From: Achromobacter aegrifaciens
Lineage (GTDB): Bacteria > Pseudomonadota > Gammaproteobacteria > Burkholderiales > Burkholderiaceae_B
Assembly: GCF_902859735.1 (NCBI RefSeq)
Contig: NZ_CADIJY010000004.1
Span: 496,001-560,000, forward strand
DNA: 64,000 nucleotides
Reading direction: 5' to 3'
This document shows, in pieces, positions 27,121 to 35,969 of this stretch. The notes beneath the pieces are model-generated. The model ran no database searches. It saw only the letters and a program-made list of their open reading frames with translations, and had not been told where the DNA came from. Positions within the stretch are counted from its first letter, which is position 1; each line of letters starts with the position of its first letter. The position numbers were made by a program, and so were the translations under genes.

Positions 27121-27972
27121 TCAGGCCGGCACCGGGAAGATCGCGTTGATCTGCCCCGTGCCGGAACTGGCGAAGTAATCCGTCACGATCTCCACCGGCT
27201 GGTCGTAGCCGTCCCAGCCCAACAGGCCCAGCAGCATCGCGGTATCGTGCATGCCGCCCTCGCCCACGCACAGGTCCGCGTATTCGGGCAGCATGGCGCA
27301 GAAGGCCTTCCAGTCGCCCTGGCGCCACAACTCCACCACCCGCAAGTCCACCTGCCGGAAGAACTCGCGGCTGATCTGGTGCATGGCGGCCTCGGGGCTG
27401 CCGTTGTCGTTGAAGCGATGCGACAGCGAACCGCTGGCCAGCACCGCCACGCGGCTGTCGCTGGCCTCGATGGCCTGGCGCAACGCCGCGCCGAAGCGGC
27501 GGCTTTCGTCCAGCGAGTGCCAGGCGCACCAGGCGGCTACCGACACCACGTTGAAGCGCCCGTCGCCATTCATGTAGCGCATCGGCACCAGTGTGCCGTA
27601 CTCCAGTTCCAGGCTGTCGATTTCATGCGAACGCGTGCCCACGCCCGCGGCGTTGGCGCATTCAGCGATGCGGCGCCCCAGTTGCGGATTGCCGCGGTAG
27701 GCGTAATCCATGTCCTTGATGAAATGCGGCAGCTCGTTGCTGGTGTAGCGGCCCTTGAAGCCGCTGTTGCAGTTCACGTGATAGCCGCCGTTGACCAGCC
27801 AGTGCACGTCCAGCACCACGATGCTGTCCACATCCAGGTCGCGGCAACGCTGGCCGATGATGCGATGTCCCTGGATCGCCGCCTTCCTGCAACCCTGGTG
27901 CTTGCCAGGCAGTTCCGAAAGATACATGGACGGCACATGCGTTACCTTGGCCGCCAGCGCGAGCTTGCCCAT
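27121..27972 (-). CDS. hpaD: 3,4-dihydroxyphenylacetate 2,3-dioxygenase
   Basis: 283 residues, the same length as E. coli HpaD. An extradiol ring-cleavage enzyme of the LigB superfamily that opens homoprotocatechuate to 5-carboxymethyl-2-hydroxymuconate semialdehyde using a non-haem metal. Visible blocks: KVTHVPSMYLSELPG near the start, DSIVVLDVHWLVNGGYHVN, RSHEIDSLELEYGTLVPM, and LASGSLSHRFNDNG. Start at 27972 has GAGGAGACTAG upstream. It follows hpaE by 37 bp on the minus strand. Confidence 0.93.
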   Translation of the reverse strand: MGKLALAAKVTHVPSMYLSELPGKHQGCRKAAIQGHRIIGQRCRDLDVDSIVVLDVHWLVNGGYHVNCNSGFKGRYTSNELPHFIKDMDYAYRGNPQLGRRIAECANAAGVGTRSHEIDSLELEYGTLVPMRYMNGDGRFNVVSVAAWCAWHSLDESRRFGAALRQAIEASDSRVAVLASGSLSHRFNDNGSPEAAMHQISREFFRQVDLRVVELWRQGDWKAFCAMLPEYADLCVGEGGMHDTAMLLGLLGWDGYDQPVEIVTDYFASSGTGQINAIFPVPA

Positions 27973-28009
27973 GATGCTAGTCTCCTCGTTCTTGTGGTCG
28001 GGGCCGGAT

Positions 28010-29476
28010 TCAGACGCCCCATCTGGGGATGTGGTGGCTGCCCATGGACACGCACACGTTCTTGATCTCGGCAAAGACCTCGTAACTGTATTCGCCGCCT
28101 TCGCGTCCCGTGCCCGATTCCTTGGTGCCGCCGAAGGGCTGGCGCAGGTCGCGCACATTCTGGCTGTTGATGAATACCATGCCCGCCTCGATGCCGCGGG
28201 CCAGTCGGTGCGCCCGCCCAATGTCGCGGGTCCAGATGTAGGACGCGAGACCGTACTTCACGTCATTGGCCAGCGCCAGGCCCTCGGCCTCGTCCTTGAA
28301 CGGCAGCAGGCAGGCGACCGGTCCGAAGATCTCTTCCTGCGCGCAACGCATGCGGTTGTCGACATCCGCCAGCACCGTCGGGCTGACGAAATTGCCGCCC
28401 GCCAGGTGGGCCGGCAAGCCTGCGGGCCGGTCCGCGCCGCCCGCGAGTATGCGCGCGCCTTCCTGCTCGGCCAGGCGGATGTAGCCCGTGACCTTTTCCC
28501 AGTGCTGGCGCGTGATCATCGCGCCCACGTGGGTATTGTCATCGGTGGGGTCGCCCACGGCCAGGCGCTGCGCGCGTTCGGCAAACCTGCGCACGAAATC
28601 GTCGTAAATGGATTGCTGGATGAAGATGCGCGAACCCGCGGTGCAGCGTTCGCCGTTGAGCGAAAAGATGGTGAAGAGCGCCGCGTCCAGCGCGCGCTCC
28701 ACGTCCGCGTCGTCGAAGATCAGCACGGGCGACTTGCCGCCCAGTTCCATCGAATACTTCTTGACGCCGCCGGCGCTGGCCAGGATCTTCTTGCCGGTCA
28801 CGGTGCCGCCGGTGAACGAGATTGCGCGCACGCCGGGATGCCGCACCAGCGCATCGCCAGCGGTGGCGCCGTAGCCCTGCACCACGTTCAGCACGCCGGC
28901 CGGAATGCCGGCCTCCAGCGCCAGCATCCCGAGCTGGTCCGCCGTCAGCGGCGAAAGCTCGGACATCTTCAGCACCGCCGTATTGCCCAGCGCCAGGCAA
29001 GGCGCCGTCTTCCAGGTGGCGGTCATGAACGGCACGTTCCAGGGCGACACCAGCGCGCACACGCCCACCGGCTGGTACAGCGTGTAGTTCAGCATCTGGT
29101 CGTCCACCGGATAGGTGTGGCCGTTCATGCGCGTGCAGACCTCGGCGAAGAAATTGAAATTCTCCGAGGCGCGCGGGATCAGCTGCTTGCGGGTCTGCGA
29201 GATCGGCAGCCCGGTGTCGCGGGTTTCCAGTTCGGCCAGCTGCGGCACGTTCTGGTCTATCAGTTCGCCCAGCCTGCGCATCAGGCGGGCGCGTTCCTTG
29301 GCAGGCGTGTTGGCCCATTTGGGGAAGGCCTCGGCGGCTGCCGCGACGGCCGCGTCGATCTCGGCCTGCCCGCCCGCGGCCACCTCGGCGATGGGTTCGC
29401 CCGTGGCCGGGTTGCTGGTGATGAAGCGGTCGCGGCTGTCGACCTGCTTGCCGTTGATCCAGTGCTTGATGCTCAC
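28010..29476 (-). CDS. hpaE: 5-carboxymethyl-2-hydroxymuconate semialdehyde dehydrogenase
   Basis: 488 residues, as in E. coli HpaE. NAD-dependent ALDH with Asn147 (SPWN), Glu244 (MELGGK) and catalytic Cys278 (NGERCTAGSR). It oxidises the HpaD product to 5-carboxymethyl-2-hydroxymuconate. GTG start 29476 is chosen because GAGGAG lies 8 bases upstream and the length matches. First gene of the minus-strand hpaED unit, divergent from hpaF-G1. Confidence 0.94.
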   Translation of the reverse strand: MSIKHWINGKQVDSRDRFITSNPATGEPIAEVAAGGQAEIDAAVAAAAEAFPKWANTPAKERARLMRRLGELIDQNVPQLAELETRDTGLPISQTRKQLIPRASENFNFFAEVCTRMNGHTYPVDDQMLNYTLYQPVGVCALVSPWNVPFMTATWKTAPCLALGNTAVLKMSELSPLTADQLGMLALEAGIPAGVLNVVQGYGATAGDALVRHPGVRAISFTGGTVTGKKILASAGGVKKYSMELGGKSPVLIFDDADVERALDAALFTIFSLNGERCTAGSRIFIQQSIYDDFVRRFAERAQRLAVGDPTDDNTHVGAMITRQHWEKVTGYIRLAEQEGARILAGGADRPAGLPAHLAGGNFVSPTVLADVDNRMRCAQEEIFGPVACLLPFKDEAEGLALANDVKYGLASYIWTRDIGRAHRLARGIEAGMVFINSQNVRDLRQPFGGTKESGTGREGGEYSYEVFAEIKNVCVSMGSHHIPRWGV

Positions 29477-29524
29477 GCGCGGCTCCTCGTCCTGTCCGCG
29501 CCGGACCGTCCGGCGCAAATTTAA

Positions 29525-29537
29525 TTAACAAGTTAAC
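29525..29537. promoter_or_regulatory. HpaR operator-like repeat, hpaE side
   Basis: TTAAC-AA-GTTAA(C), a 12-bp dyad in an AT-rich island 49 bp upstream of hpaE. Shares AGTTAAC preceded by TTAA with the second site. Confidence 0.5.
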
Positions 29538-29635
29538 GTTATGCCTGCCGGAACGCGCTGTCAACGTCGGGAAACCCCCAGGCGGAACAGGCCCCGGCAA
29601 CCCTATGGCCGATTGTTGCCATCGCAGTTTTTCAT

Positions 29636-29649
29636 TAAACTAGTTAACA
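29636..29649. promoter_or_regulatory. HpaR operator-like repeat, hpaF-G1 side
   Basis: TTAAACTAGTTAAC, ending just before a GATAAT -10-like hexamer (29652-29657) and 29 bp before the hpaF-G1 start, a position where a bound repressor would block transcription. Confidence 0.5.
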
Positions 29650-29677
29650 TGATAATTACATCATGCGGAGCAAGGCC

Positions 29678-30718
29678 ATGCCTCATATCTGGATCGAATA
29701 CTCAGGCAATCTGGCCCTGGATACGCAGGCGCTGATGCGGACCGTGCAGGACGCCGCCGTGGGCGACGGCAGCCTGTTCCCGCTGGCCGGCGCGCGCACC
29801 CGCGCGCTGCGCGTGGATGACTGCCTGATCGTCGACGGCCATCCCGACAACGCCTTCGTCCACGTGGTGCTGCGCATCGGCCACGGCCGCAATGCCGAAC
29901 AGAAAGCCGCCCTGGGCGAGCGGGTGTTCCAGGCGCTGACCGCCGCGCTCGCGCCGCAGATGGCGGCGCGCCCGCTCGGCATCTCGATGCAGATCGAGGA
30001 AGCCGACCCGGTGCTGAACTACAAGCTCAACAACTACCGCGAACACCTGGCCGCGCGCGCAGCCGCGGCCGCGGCGCCGTGGCCGCGGACCGTGGTGGGC
30101 GCGGCGCTGAACACGCGCCAGGCGCTGGCCGCGCTGGGCGAGGCCGTGGACGCGCCCCCCTACAAGGCCGCGCCCAAGGCGCCCGTGCTCTACATCAAGC
30201 CGGCCAATACCTATGCCCGCAATGGCGACGTGATCGCCCTGCCCGCCGGCGTGGACGAGGTCGAAGTGGGCGCCTGCCTGGGCGTGGTGTTCGCCCGCCG
30301 TGCGACCCGCGTGAGCGAAGCCGAGGCGCTGGACTATGTGGCGGGGTACCGCGTGGTGGCGGACCTGTCCGTGCCGCACGCCAGCTACTTCCGCCCCGCG
30401 CTCAAGCAGAAATGCCGCGACGGCTTCTGCCCCATCGGCCAGGATCTCGCCCCCGTGGCCGCGGTCGGCGACGTGGACGCCCTGGACATCGAAGTGCGCA
30501 TCGACGGCCAGGTGGCGCAGCGCGCCAGCACCGCCGACCTGATCCGTCCCGTAGCGCGGCTGATCGCCGACGTGACCCAGTTCATGACGCTGGAAGCGGG
30601 CGACATCCTGCTGGCCGGCACGCCTCACGGCGCGCCCCGCGCGCGCGCCGGACAGCGCTACGAGATCAGCATTTCCCGGGTTGGCACGCTGGGCAATGCG
30701 CTGGCCGCCGCCCGATAA
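29678..30718 (+). CDS. fused HpaF (CHM isomerase) - HpaG1 (FAH-fold half of HpaG)
   Basis: 346 residues in two domains. Residues 1-124 are HpaF, 5-carboxymethyl-2-hydroxymuconate delta-isomerase: MPHIWIEYSGNL, FPLAGARTRALRVDD, AFVHVVLRIGHGR, and SMQIEEADPVLNYKLNNY. An Ala-rich linker (125-135) leads to HpaG1 (136-346), an FAH fold with YIKPANTYARNGD, VAGYRVVADLS and ILLAGTPHGAP. Family members use the amino-terminal proline (Pro2 after Met removal) as catalytic base, so ATG 29678, which puts Pro next, is the start rather than ATG 29663. Against HpaG2 the two metal-binding Glu are Gly198 and Cys200 here (Asp229 is kept), suggesting that the G1 domain is catalytically degenerate. Confidence 0.88.
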   Translation: MPHIWIEYSGNLALDTQALMRTVQDAAVGDGSLFPLAGARTRALRVDDCLIVDGHPDNAFVHVVLRIGHGRNAEQKAALGERVFQALTAALAPQMAARPLGISMQIEEADPVLNYKLNNYREHLAARAAAAAAPWPRTVVGAALNTRQALAALGEAVDAPPYKAAPKAPVLYIKPANTYARNGDVIALPAGVDEVEVGACLGVVFARRATRVSEAEALDYVAGYRVVADLSVPHASYFRPALKQKCRDGFCPIGQDLAPVAAVGDVDALDIEVRIDGQVAQRASTADLIRPVARLIADVTQFMTLEAGDILLAGTPHGAPRARAGQRYEISISRVGTLGNALAAAR

Positions 30719-30733
30719 GCCCAGGAGCCCGCC

Positions 30734-31483
30734 ATGAAACATGCCCGTATTTCCCTGGACGGCGTCATCCATGCCGCCACCGAAGCCGGCCCCGGCCAGG
30801 TCCGCCTGGCCGACGGACGCGTGTATGCCGAAGACGCGGTGCAATGGCTGCCGCCCTTCGAGCCGCGCACCACCTTCACGCTGGCCATCAACTATGCCGA
30901 CCACGCCAAGGAACTGGCGTTCAAGGCCCCGGACGAGCCGCTGGGCTTCCTCAAGGCCGCCAACACCTTCGTCGGGCACCGCGCCCAGACCTTGCGCCCC
31001 GCCGACGTCGCCTTCATGCACTACGAATGCGAACTGGCGGTGGTGATAGGCAAGACCGCCAGCAAGGTCAGCCGCGCCCAGGCCTATGACTGCGTGGCCG
31101 GCTACACCGTGGCCAACGACTATGCGCTGCGCGACTACCTGGAAAACTGGTACCGCCCCAATCTGCGCGTGAAAAGCCGCGACACCTGCACACCGCTAGG
31201 CCCCTGGCTGGTGGACCGCGACGACGTGCCCGACCCCATGAACCTCAACCTGCGCACCACCGTCAACGGCGTGGAGACGCAGCGCGGCAATACCCGCGAC
31301 ATGGTGTTCGACGTGCCCGCGCTGATCGAGTACTTCAGCAGCTTCATGACGCTCTCGCCCGGCGACCTGATCCTGACCGGCACGCCCGACGGCATCGTCA
31401 ACGTGCAGCCCGGCGACGAAGTCGTGACCGAGATCGAAGGAGTGGGACGGCTGGTCAACACGCTCGTCCCCTTCCCCAATTGA
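30734..31483 (+). CDS. hpaG2: HpaG2, OPET decarboxylase / HHDD isomerase subunit (FAH family)
   Basis: 249 residues. FAH-fold enzyme with the metal-binding set intact: Glu98 and Glu100 (HYECELAVVIG) and Asp129 (ANDYALRD); also NYADHAKE, FLKAANTFVG and LTGTPDGIVNVQPGDEV. In E. coli it is the C-terminal, catalytic half of the bifunctional HpaG, which decarboxylates 5-oxo-pent-3-ene-1,2,5-tricarboxylate and isomerises the product. Here it is a separate gene, 15 bp after hpaF-G1, and probably pairs with the HpaG1 domain. Confidence 0.92.
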   Translation: MKHARISLDGVIHAATEAGPGQVRLADGRVYAEDAVQWLPPFEPRTTFTLAINYADHAKELAFKAPDEPLGFLKAANTFVGHRAQTLRPADVAFMHYECELAVVIGKTASKVSRAQAYDCVAGYTVANDYALRDYLENWYRPNLRVKSRDTCTPLGPWLVDRDDVPDPMNLNLRTTVNGVETQRGNTRDMVFDVPALIEYFSSFMTLSPGDLILTGTPDGIVNVQPGDEVVTEIEGVGRLVNTLVPFPN

Positions 31484-31516
31484 TTCCACTCCAACTCCAT
31501 GACACCTGGAACTCCG

Positions 31517-32320
31517 ATGCTAGATAAAGATACCGTGCGCGCCATCGCCGCGCGCCTGCACGAAGCCGAACGCAACCGCCAGCAGATCCGCCAGATTTCG
31601 CTCGAGTACCCCGACATCACCATTGCCGACGCCTATGCCATCCAGCGCGCCTGGATGGACATCAAGCTGGCCGAAGGCCGCATCAAGCGCGGCCACAAGA
31701 TCGGCCTGACCTCGCGCGCCATGCAACAGGCCTCGCAGATCGACGAACCCGACTTCGGCATGCTGCTGGACGACATGTTCTTCAATGACGGCGCGGACAT
31801 ACCCGCGGGCCGCTTCATCCTGCCGCGGCTGGAAGTCGAACTCGCCTTCGTGCTGGGCAAGCGCCTGCAAGGCCCCGACGTCACACTGTTCCAGGTCTAT
31901 GACGCGGTCGACTACGTGATCCCGGCGCTGGAAATCATCGACGCGCGCTCGCACAGCATCGACCCCGACAGCAAGCGCCCGCGCAAGGTGTTCGACACCA
32001 TCGCCGACAACGCCGCCAACGCCGGCGTGGTGATGGGAGGACGGCCGGTGAAGATCGGCGAACTGGACCTGCGCTGGATCGGCGCCATCCTGTCGCGCAA
32101 CGCCGTGATCGAGGAAACCGGCGTGGCCGCGGGCGTCTTGAACCATCCCGCCAATGGCGTAGTATGGCTGGCGAACAAGCTGGCCGCCCACGACGTGGCG
32201 CTGGAAGCGGGAGAGATCATCCTGTCGGGCTCCTTCACCCGGCCGGTGCTGGCCCGCCCTGGCGATACCTTCAACGTCGATTACGGCGTGCTGGGTTCCG
32301 TCAACTGCCATTTCATCTGA
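31517..32320 (+). CDS. hpaH: 2-oxo-hepta-3-ene-1,7-dioate hydratase
   Basis: 267 residues, exactly the length of E. coli HpaH and similar throughout: [47 protein letters not shown], and [12 protein letters not shown] at the end. It adds water to 2-oxohept-3-enedioate to give 4-hydroxy-2-oxoheptanedioate. ATG 31517 matches the homologue's start and has TGGAA 5-9 bases upstream; an ATG at 31499 would add six residues. Confidence 0.95.
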   Translation: MLDKDTVRAIAARLHEAERNRQQIRQISLEYPDITIADAYAIQRAWMDIKLAEGRIKRGHKIGLTSRAMQQASQIDEPDFGMLLDDMFFNDGADIPAGRFILPRLEVELAFVLGKRLQGPDVTLFQVYDAVDYVIPALEIIDARSHSIDPDSKRPRKVFDTIADNAANAGVVMGGRPVKIGELDLRWIGAILSRNAVIEETGVAAGVLNHPANGVVWLANKLAAHDVALEAGEIILSGSFTRPVLARPGDTFNVDYGVLGSVNCHFI

Positions 32321-32334
32321 CCACGCCACCATCC

Positions 32335-33135
32335 ATGGACATATTGACCAACACCTTCAAGCAGGCCCTGCGCAGCGGCAAGCCCCAGATCGGCCTGTGG
32401 GCGGGCCTGGCCAGCGCCTACTCCACCGAAATCATCGCCGGCGCGGGCTTCGACTGGCTGCTGATCGACGGCGAGCACGCGCCCAACACCTTGCAGACCA
32501 CGCTGCAACAGCTGCAATCCATGGCCGCCTATCCGGTCGCTCCGGTGGTGCGGCCGGCCTGGAACGACGCGGTGCAGATCAAGCAGATCCTGGACACCGG
32601 CGCGCAGACGCTGCTGGTGCCCATGGTGCAATCCGCGGAAGAAGCCGCGGCCGCCGTGGCCGCGGTGCGCTATCCGCCGCAAGGCGTGCGCGGCGTGGGC
32701 AGCGCGCTGGCCCGTTCGTCGCGCTGGAACCGCATCCCCGACTACCTGCGCCGCGCCAATGACGAGATGTGCGTGCTGGTGCAGATCGAAACGCCGCGCG
32801 GCGTGGACGCGCTGGAAGAGATCCTCGCGGTGGACGGCGTGGACGGCGCCTTCATCGGCCCGGCCGACCTCTCGGCCAGCATGGGCTACCTGGGCCAGCC
32901 GGAGCATCCGGAAGTGGTCAAGGCGATCGACGACGCCATCCTGCGCATCGTGCGCAGCGGCAAGGCCGCCGGCATCCTGCATAGCGGCGTGGACCGCGCC
33001 AAGCACTATCTGTCGCTGGGCGCGACCTTCGTCGCCGTAGGCGTGGACGCAACCCTGCTGGCGCGCGCGGCCGAACAGCTGGCGGGCCAATTCAAGAACG
33101 CGGCCGCCCCCGTGGCGGCCAAGGGTCCCTACTGA
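32335..33135 (+). CDS. hpaI: 4-hydroxy-2-oxoheptanedioate aldolase
   Basis: 266 residues (E. coli 262). Class II pyruvate aldolase: [103 protein letters not shown]. It cleaves the HpaH product to pyruvate and succinate semialdehyde, the end of the pathway. It is 14 bp after hpaH. Its last 7 bases overlap the end of the convergent esterase gene. It is a paralogue of the garL-like gene at 12.8 kb. Confidence 0.95.
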   Translation: MDILTNTFKQALRSGKPQIGLWAGLASAYSTEIIAGAGFDWLLIDGEHAPNTLQTTLQQLQSMAAYPVAPVVRPAWNDAVQIKQILDTGAQTLLVPMVQSAEEAAAAVAAVRYPPQGVRGVGSALARSSRWNRIPDYLRRANDEMCVLVQIETPRGVDALEEILAVDGVDGAFIGPADLSASMGYLGQPEHPEVVKAIDDAILRIVRSGKAAGILHSGVDRAKHYLSLGATFVAVGVDATLLARAAEQLAGQFKNAAAPVAAKGPY

Positions 33136-33905
33136 CCCGCAGGCCGGGGCGCACCGTCCCGGCCCGCCAGGAACTCGCGCACGGCGGTATTGAACAATAG
33201 CGGGCGCTCCAGGTGCGCGGCATGCCCGCAGTCCGGCAGCACGCACAGGCTGCCGTGGGTCAAGGCGGCGCGCAAGGCCAGCGCCGAGGGCAGCGTATGG
33301 CTGCGTTCAAGTTCGCCCGATATGACCAGCACCGGCGCGCGCACCGCCGCCAGCGCCTGCGTGTAGTCCACGCCCGCAACCGCCGCGATCATCGAGGCCG
33401 CGCCGGCCGCGCTCATGGTCATGCCGTCTTCCAGGCAGCCCGCGTAGGCCGGCGCCTGCTCCCCCTGCCGGAACCAGGCGCCCAGCACGCGCCTGGCGGT
33501 GGCCCGCGGGCCGTCCGCGCGCAGGCGCGCCAAGGTCTGGTCCATGGGCTCAAAGCGCGCGGCGCCATCTACCCTCAAGCCCGCGCCGTACAGCACGGCA
33601 CGGCCGACGCGCCCCGGAACCGCGCACAGCAGCTGCTGCGCAACGAAGCCGCTGAACGAATGCCCCAATACGTCGAAGCTGGCGATGCCCAGTTCATCCG
33701 CCAGCGCGACGAGCGCGTCCGCGTAGGCCGGCAAACCCTGCAAGGGAGCCGCTTGCGCGCCGCGTCCGAAGCCCGGCCAATCCACGGCGATCACGTCATG
33801 CTCATCGGCCAGCGCGCCCAACAGGCCGCTCCAGATCGCGGACGATGAACAGAAACCATGCAGCAGGAACAGCGGGCGGCCTGAACCGCGGCGCGTGTAC
33901 TTCAT
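33129..33905 (-). CDS. alpha/beta-fold hydrolase
   Basis: 258 residues. Oxyanion loop [10 protein letters not shown], nucleophile elbow GHSFSGF (Ser of the triad), an Asp/Glu near [13 protein letters not shown] and the catalytic His in [11 protein letters not shown]. It is of the size and pattern of 3-oxoadipate enol-lactonase-like and meta-cleavage-product-like hydrolases. It follows a Bug gene on the minus strand by 10 bp and may hydrolyse an ester or lactone of the compound that protein binds. Substrate unknown. Confidence 0.85.
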   Translation of the reverse strand: MKYTRRGSGRPLFLLHGFCSSSAIWSGLLGALADEHDVIAVDWPGFGRGAQAAPLQGLPAYADALVALADELGIASFDVLGHSFSGFVAQQLLCAVPGRVGRAVLYGAGLRVDGAARFEPMDQTLARLRADGPRATARRVLGAWFRQGEQAPAYAGCLEDGMTMSAAGAASMIAAVAGVDYTQALAAVRAPVLVISGELERSHTLPSALALRAALTHGSLCVLPDCGHAAHLERPLLFNTAVREFLAGRDGAPRPAGQ

Positions 33906-33915
33906 GTCCCGCTCC

Positions 33916-34893
33916 TCAGTTGTCCAGCACCACGCCGGATTCGCGCACCACCGCCTGCCATTGCGGCGCTTCGCGGCGCCAGGCCGAGGCGAACGACGCG
34001 GGCGTGTCCTGTCCCGGTACGAAGCCGCCCGCCAGGAACGCCTGGCGCACCTCCGGCAAGGCCAGCACCTCGTGCAGGACGTCGGCAAAGCGCGCCACGC
34101 GCTCGGGCGGCGTGCCCTTGGGCGCGGCAAAGCCCCACCAGTTGCCCTGCACCACGTCCGGCATGCCAGCCTCGGCCGCGGTAGGCACGTCGGGCAGGCC
34201 GGCAAAGCGCTCGGGAGCCGCCACCGCCAAGGCCCGCACCTTGCCCTGCGGCATGTAGGCCGCGGCGATGCTGTAGCCGCCGATGTACATCTGGATCTCG
34301 TTGGCCAGCAAGGCCTGCACCCCCGGCGAGGAACCGCGGTAGGCGATGTGCGTCATGCCCGCACCCATGGCATGCGACAGGCGGTAGCCGGAAAGATGCG
34401 GCGTAGTGCCCATGCCCGGCGATCCGTAGTTCAGCTTGCCGGCCTGCGCGCGCGCATACTGCGCGAACTGCGCGTAGTCCTGCGCCGGCACTTGCGCGCT
34501 GACGTAGACGAAGGCCGGCACGTCCGCCAGCTTGCCCACCGGCTCCAGGTCGGCCAGCGGATCGAAGCCCAGCTTGCGGTACAGGAACTGGTTGATGACG
34601 AAGTTGTTGGTCGCGCCCAGCACCAGCGTGTAGCCGTCGGGCTTGGCGCGCGCCACCTCCAGCGCGCCGATGTTGCCGCCGGCGCCCGTCTTGTAATCGA
34701 CGACGAGAGGCTGGCCCAGACGCTTTTCCAGCAGGGGCTGGATCTGGCGCATGGCCACGTCGCCCGCCGCGCCCGGCGCGTACGGCAGGACGACGCGGAT
34801 GGGATGATCGGGATACTGCGCCCGGGCGGCCAGCGGCGATGCCGCCAGGCCCCAGGCAAGCAAAACGGATACGGCGCAAGTCCGGTACGTCAT
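33916..34893 (-). CDS. Bug/TctC-family substrate-binding protein
   Basis: 325 residues; signal peptide to about residue 25 (LLAWGLAASPLAARA). Has VVLPYAPGAAGDVAMR, DYKTGAGGNIG, PDGYTLV, IAYRGSSPGVQALL and QGKVRALAVAAPE. Transcribed ahead of the alpha/beta hydrolase, 10 bp apart, so the two form a small transport/hydrolysis unit next to the hpa genes. The ligand may be an aromatic acid or ester, by neighbourhood only. Confidence 0.9.
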   Translation of the reverse strand: MTYRTCAVSVLLAWGLAASPLAARAQYPDHPIRVVLPYAPGAAGDVAMRQIQPLLEKRLGQPLVVDYKTGAGGNIGALEVARAKPDGYTLVLGATNNFVINQFLYRKLGFDPLADLEPVGKLADVPAFVYVSAQVPAQDYAQFAQYARAQAGKLNYGSPGMGTTPHLSGYRLSHAMGAGMTHIAYRGSSPGVQALLANEIQMYIGGYSIAAAYMPQGKVRALAVAAPERFAGLPDVPTAAEAGMPDVVQGNWWGFAAPKGTPPERVARFADVLHEVLALPEVRQAFLAGGFVPGQDTPASFASAWRREAPQWQAVVRESGVVLDN

Positions 34894-34965
34894 GGTGTTC
34901 TCCCTGGCCGGCGGGCCGTGCCCGCGCGCGCCGGCCCGGCGGCCGGCAGGTTTTCCTCGCGGATG

Positions 34966-35859
34966 CTACAGGTCGATGCGCATCAGGTCATGGGCCAGCC
35001 GCAGCGGGCCCGAATAGTTCTTGCGGATGTCGGCCACGATCTCGTCCATCAAGTGCGGTCCCATCAGTTCCACCGGCAGATGCTTGGCCGCGGCGCGCTT
35101 GATCACCGGACTGGTCGAATCGAAATGGCCGAAGTGCGTCGCCACCAGGCTCTTGACGCCCGCGCGGCTGGCGATGATGCCAAGGTCCGTGGGGCTGGTG
35201 TGCGCATAGGTGCCCACGCCGGTCTTGGCGCGGTGCGCGATGAATGATTCTGGAAAGGTGCATTCATGGATCAACAGGTCTGCGTCCTGTGCCAGGCGCA
35301 CCATGGCTTCACAGGGCGCGGTGTCGCCGCTGAACGCGATGACCTTGCCTTCGGCCTCCACCCGCACGCCGAAGCATTCGCAGACGTCGCGCGGAATGTG
35401 CTCCACCCAATCGACCGAAATGCGCACCCTGCCGTCGTCGAACACCGGCCCGGGGCTGACTTCCCGCACCTCGGGCCGCATGGCTTCCAGATTGGCCTGG
35501 CGTACCGGATAGGCGCTGCGCGCCTGGTAGTCGGTGTGGTAGGCGCCGTTCTCGAACAGGTGGTCGACGAAATGGCGGGTGCCCTTCGGCCCCAGCACCA
35601 GCGGCGCGCCGGTCTTGTTCAGCATCCAGCTGGAGATGACGAAGTAGGGATAGTCGCAGATGTGGTCGTGGTGCAGGTGCGTCAGGAACACGAAGCCGAC
35701 CTTGGCCGGATCGACGTTGGCGCGCACCATCTGGCGCGTGGCGCCCTCGCCGCAGTCAAACAGGTAGTGGGTATCGTCATCCAGGGTCAGCAGGATGGCG
35801 GACTGGCCCCGGTCGGGATCGGGCAGCGCGGCTCCGGTTCCCAGCATCGTGATCTTCAT
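34966..35859 (-). CDS. MBL-fold metallo-hydrolase (RNase Z / arylsulfatase-like subgroup)
   Basis: 297 residues. MKITMLGTGAALPDPDRGQSA at the start, metal motif THLHHDH near residue 60, FSGDTAPCEAMVRLAQDADLLIHE (the SGDT motif of the RNase Z-like subgroup), and the late SLVATHFGHFD histidines. RNase Z proper carries extra exosite features I do not see, so a small-molecule hydrolase is more likely. Divergent from a LysR gene with a clear T-N11-A box between. Confidence 0.85.
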   Translation of the reverse strand: MKITMLGTGAALPDPDRGQSAILLTLDDDTHYLFDCGEGATRQMVRANVDPAKVGFVFLTHLHHDHICDYPYFVISSWMLNKTGAPLVLGPKGTRHFVDHLFENGAYHTDYQARSAYPVRQANLEAMRPEVREVSPGPVFDDGRVRISVDWVEHIPRDVCECFGVRVEAEGKVIAFSGDTAPCEAMVRLAQDADLLIHECTFPESFIAHRAKTGVGTYAHTSPTDLGIIASRAGVKSLVATHFGHFDSTSPVIKRAAAKHLPVELMGPHLMDEIVADIRKNYSGPLRLAHDLMRIDL

Positions 35860-35921
35860 GTTTTCCCCTTTTGCACAGGTCGGTTGAACTGCGATCCAGT
35901 ATAGGGATGGGGTGCATACAA

Positions 35922-35938
35922 TCTAATCAATTATTAGA
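35922..35938. promoter_or_regulatory. LysR-type box between MBL hydrolase and lysR-type gene
   Basis: TCTAAT-CAATT-ATTAGA, a perfect 6-bp dyad with T-N11-A at 35924-35936. It overlaps a TACAAT -10-like hexamer (35917-35922) of the LysR gene, consistent with autoregulation. Confidence 0.65.
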
Positions 35939-35969
35939 ATGCTGTGATAACCAACAGGAATTGCAAAAA

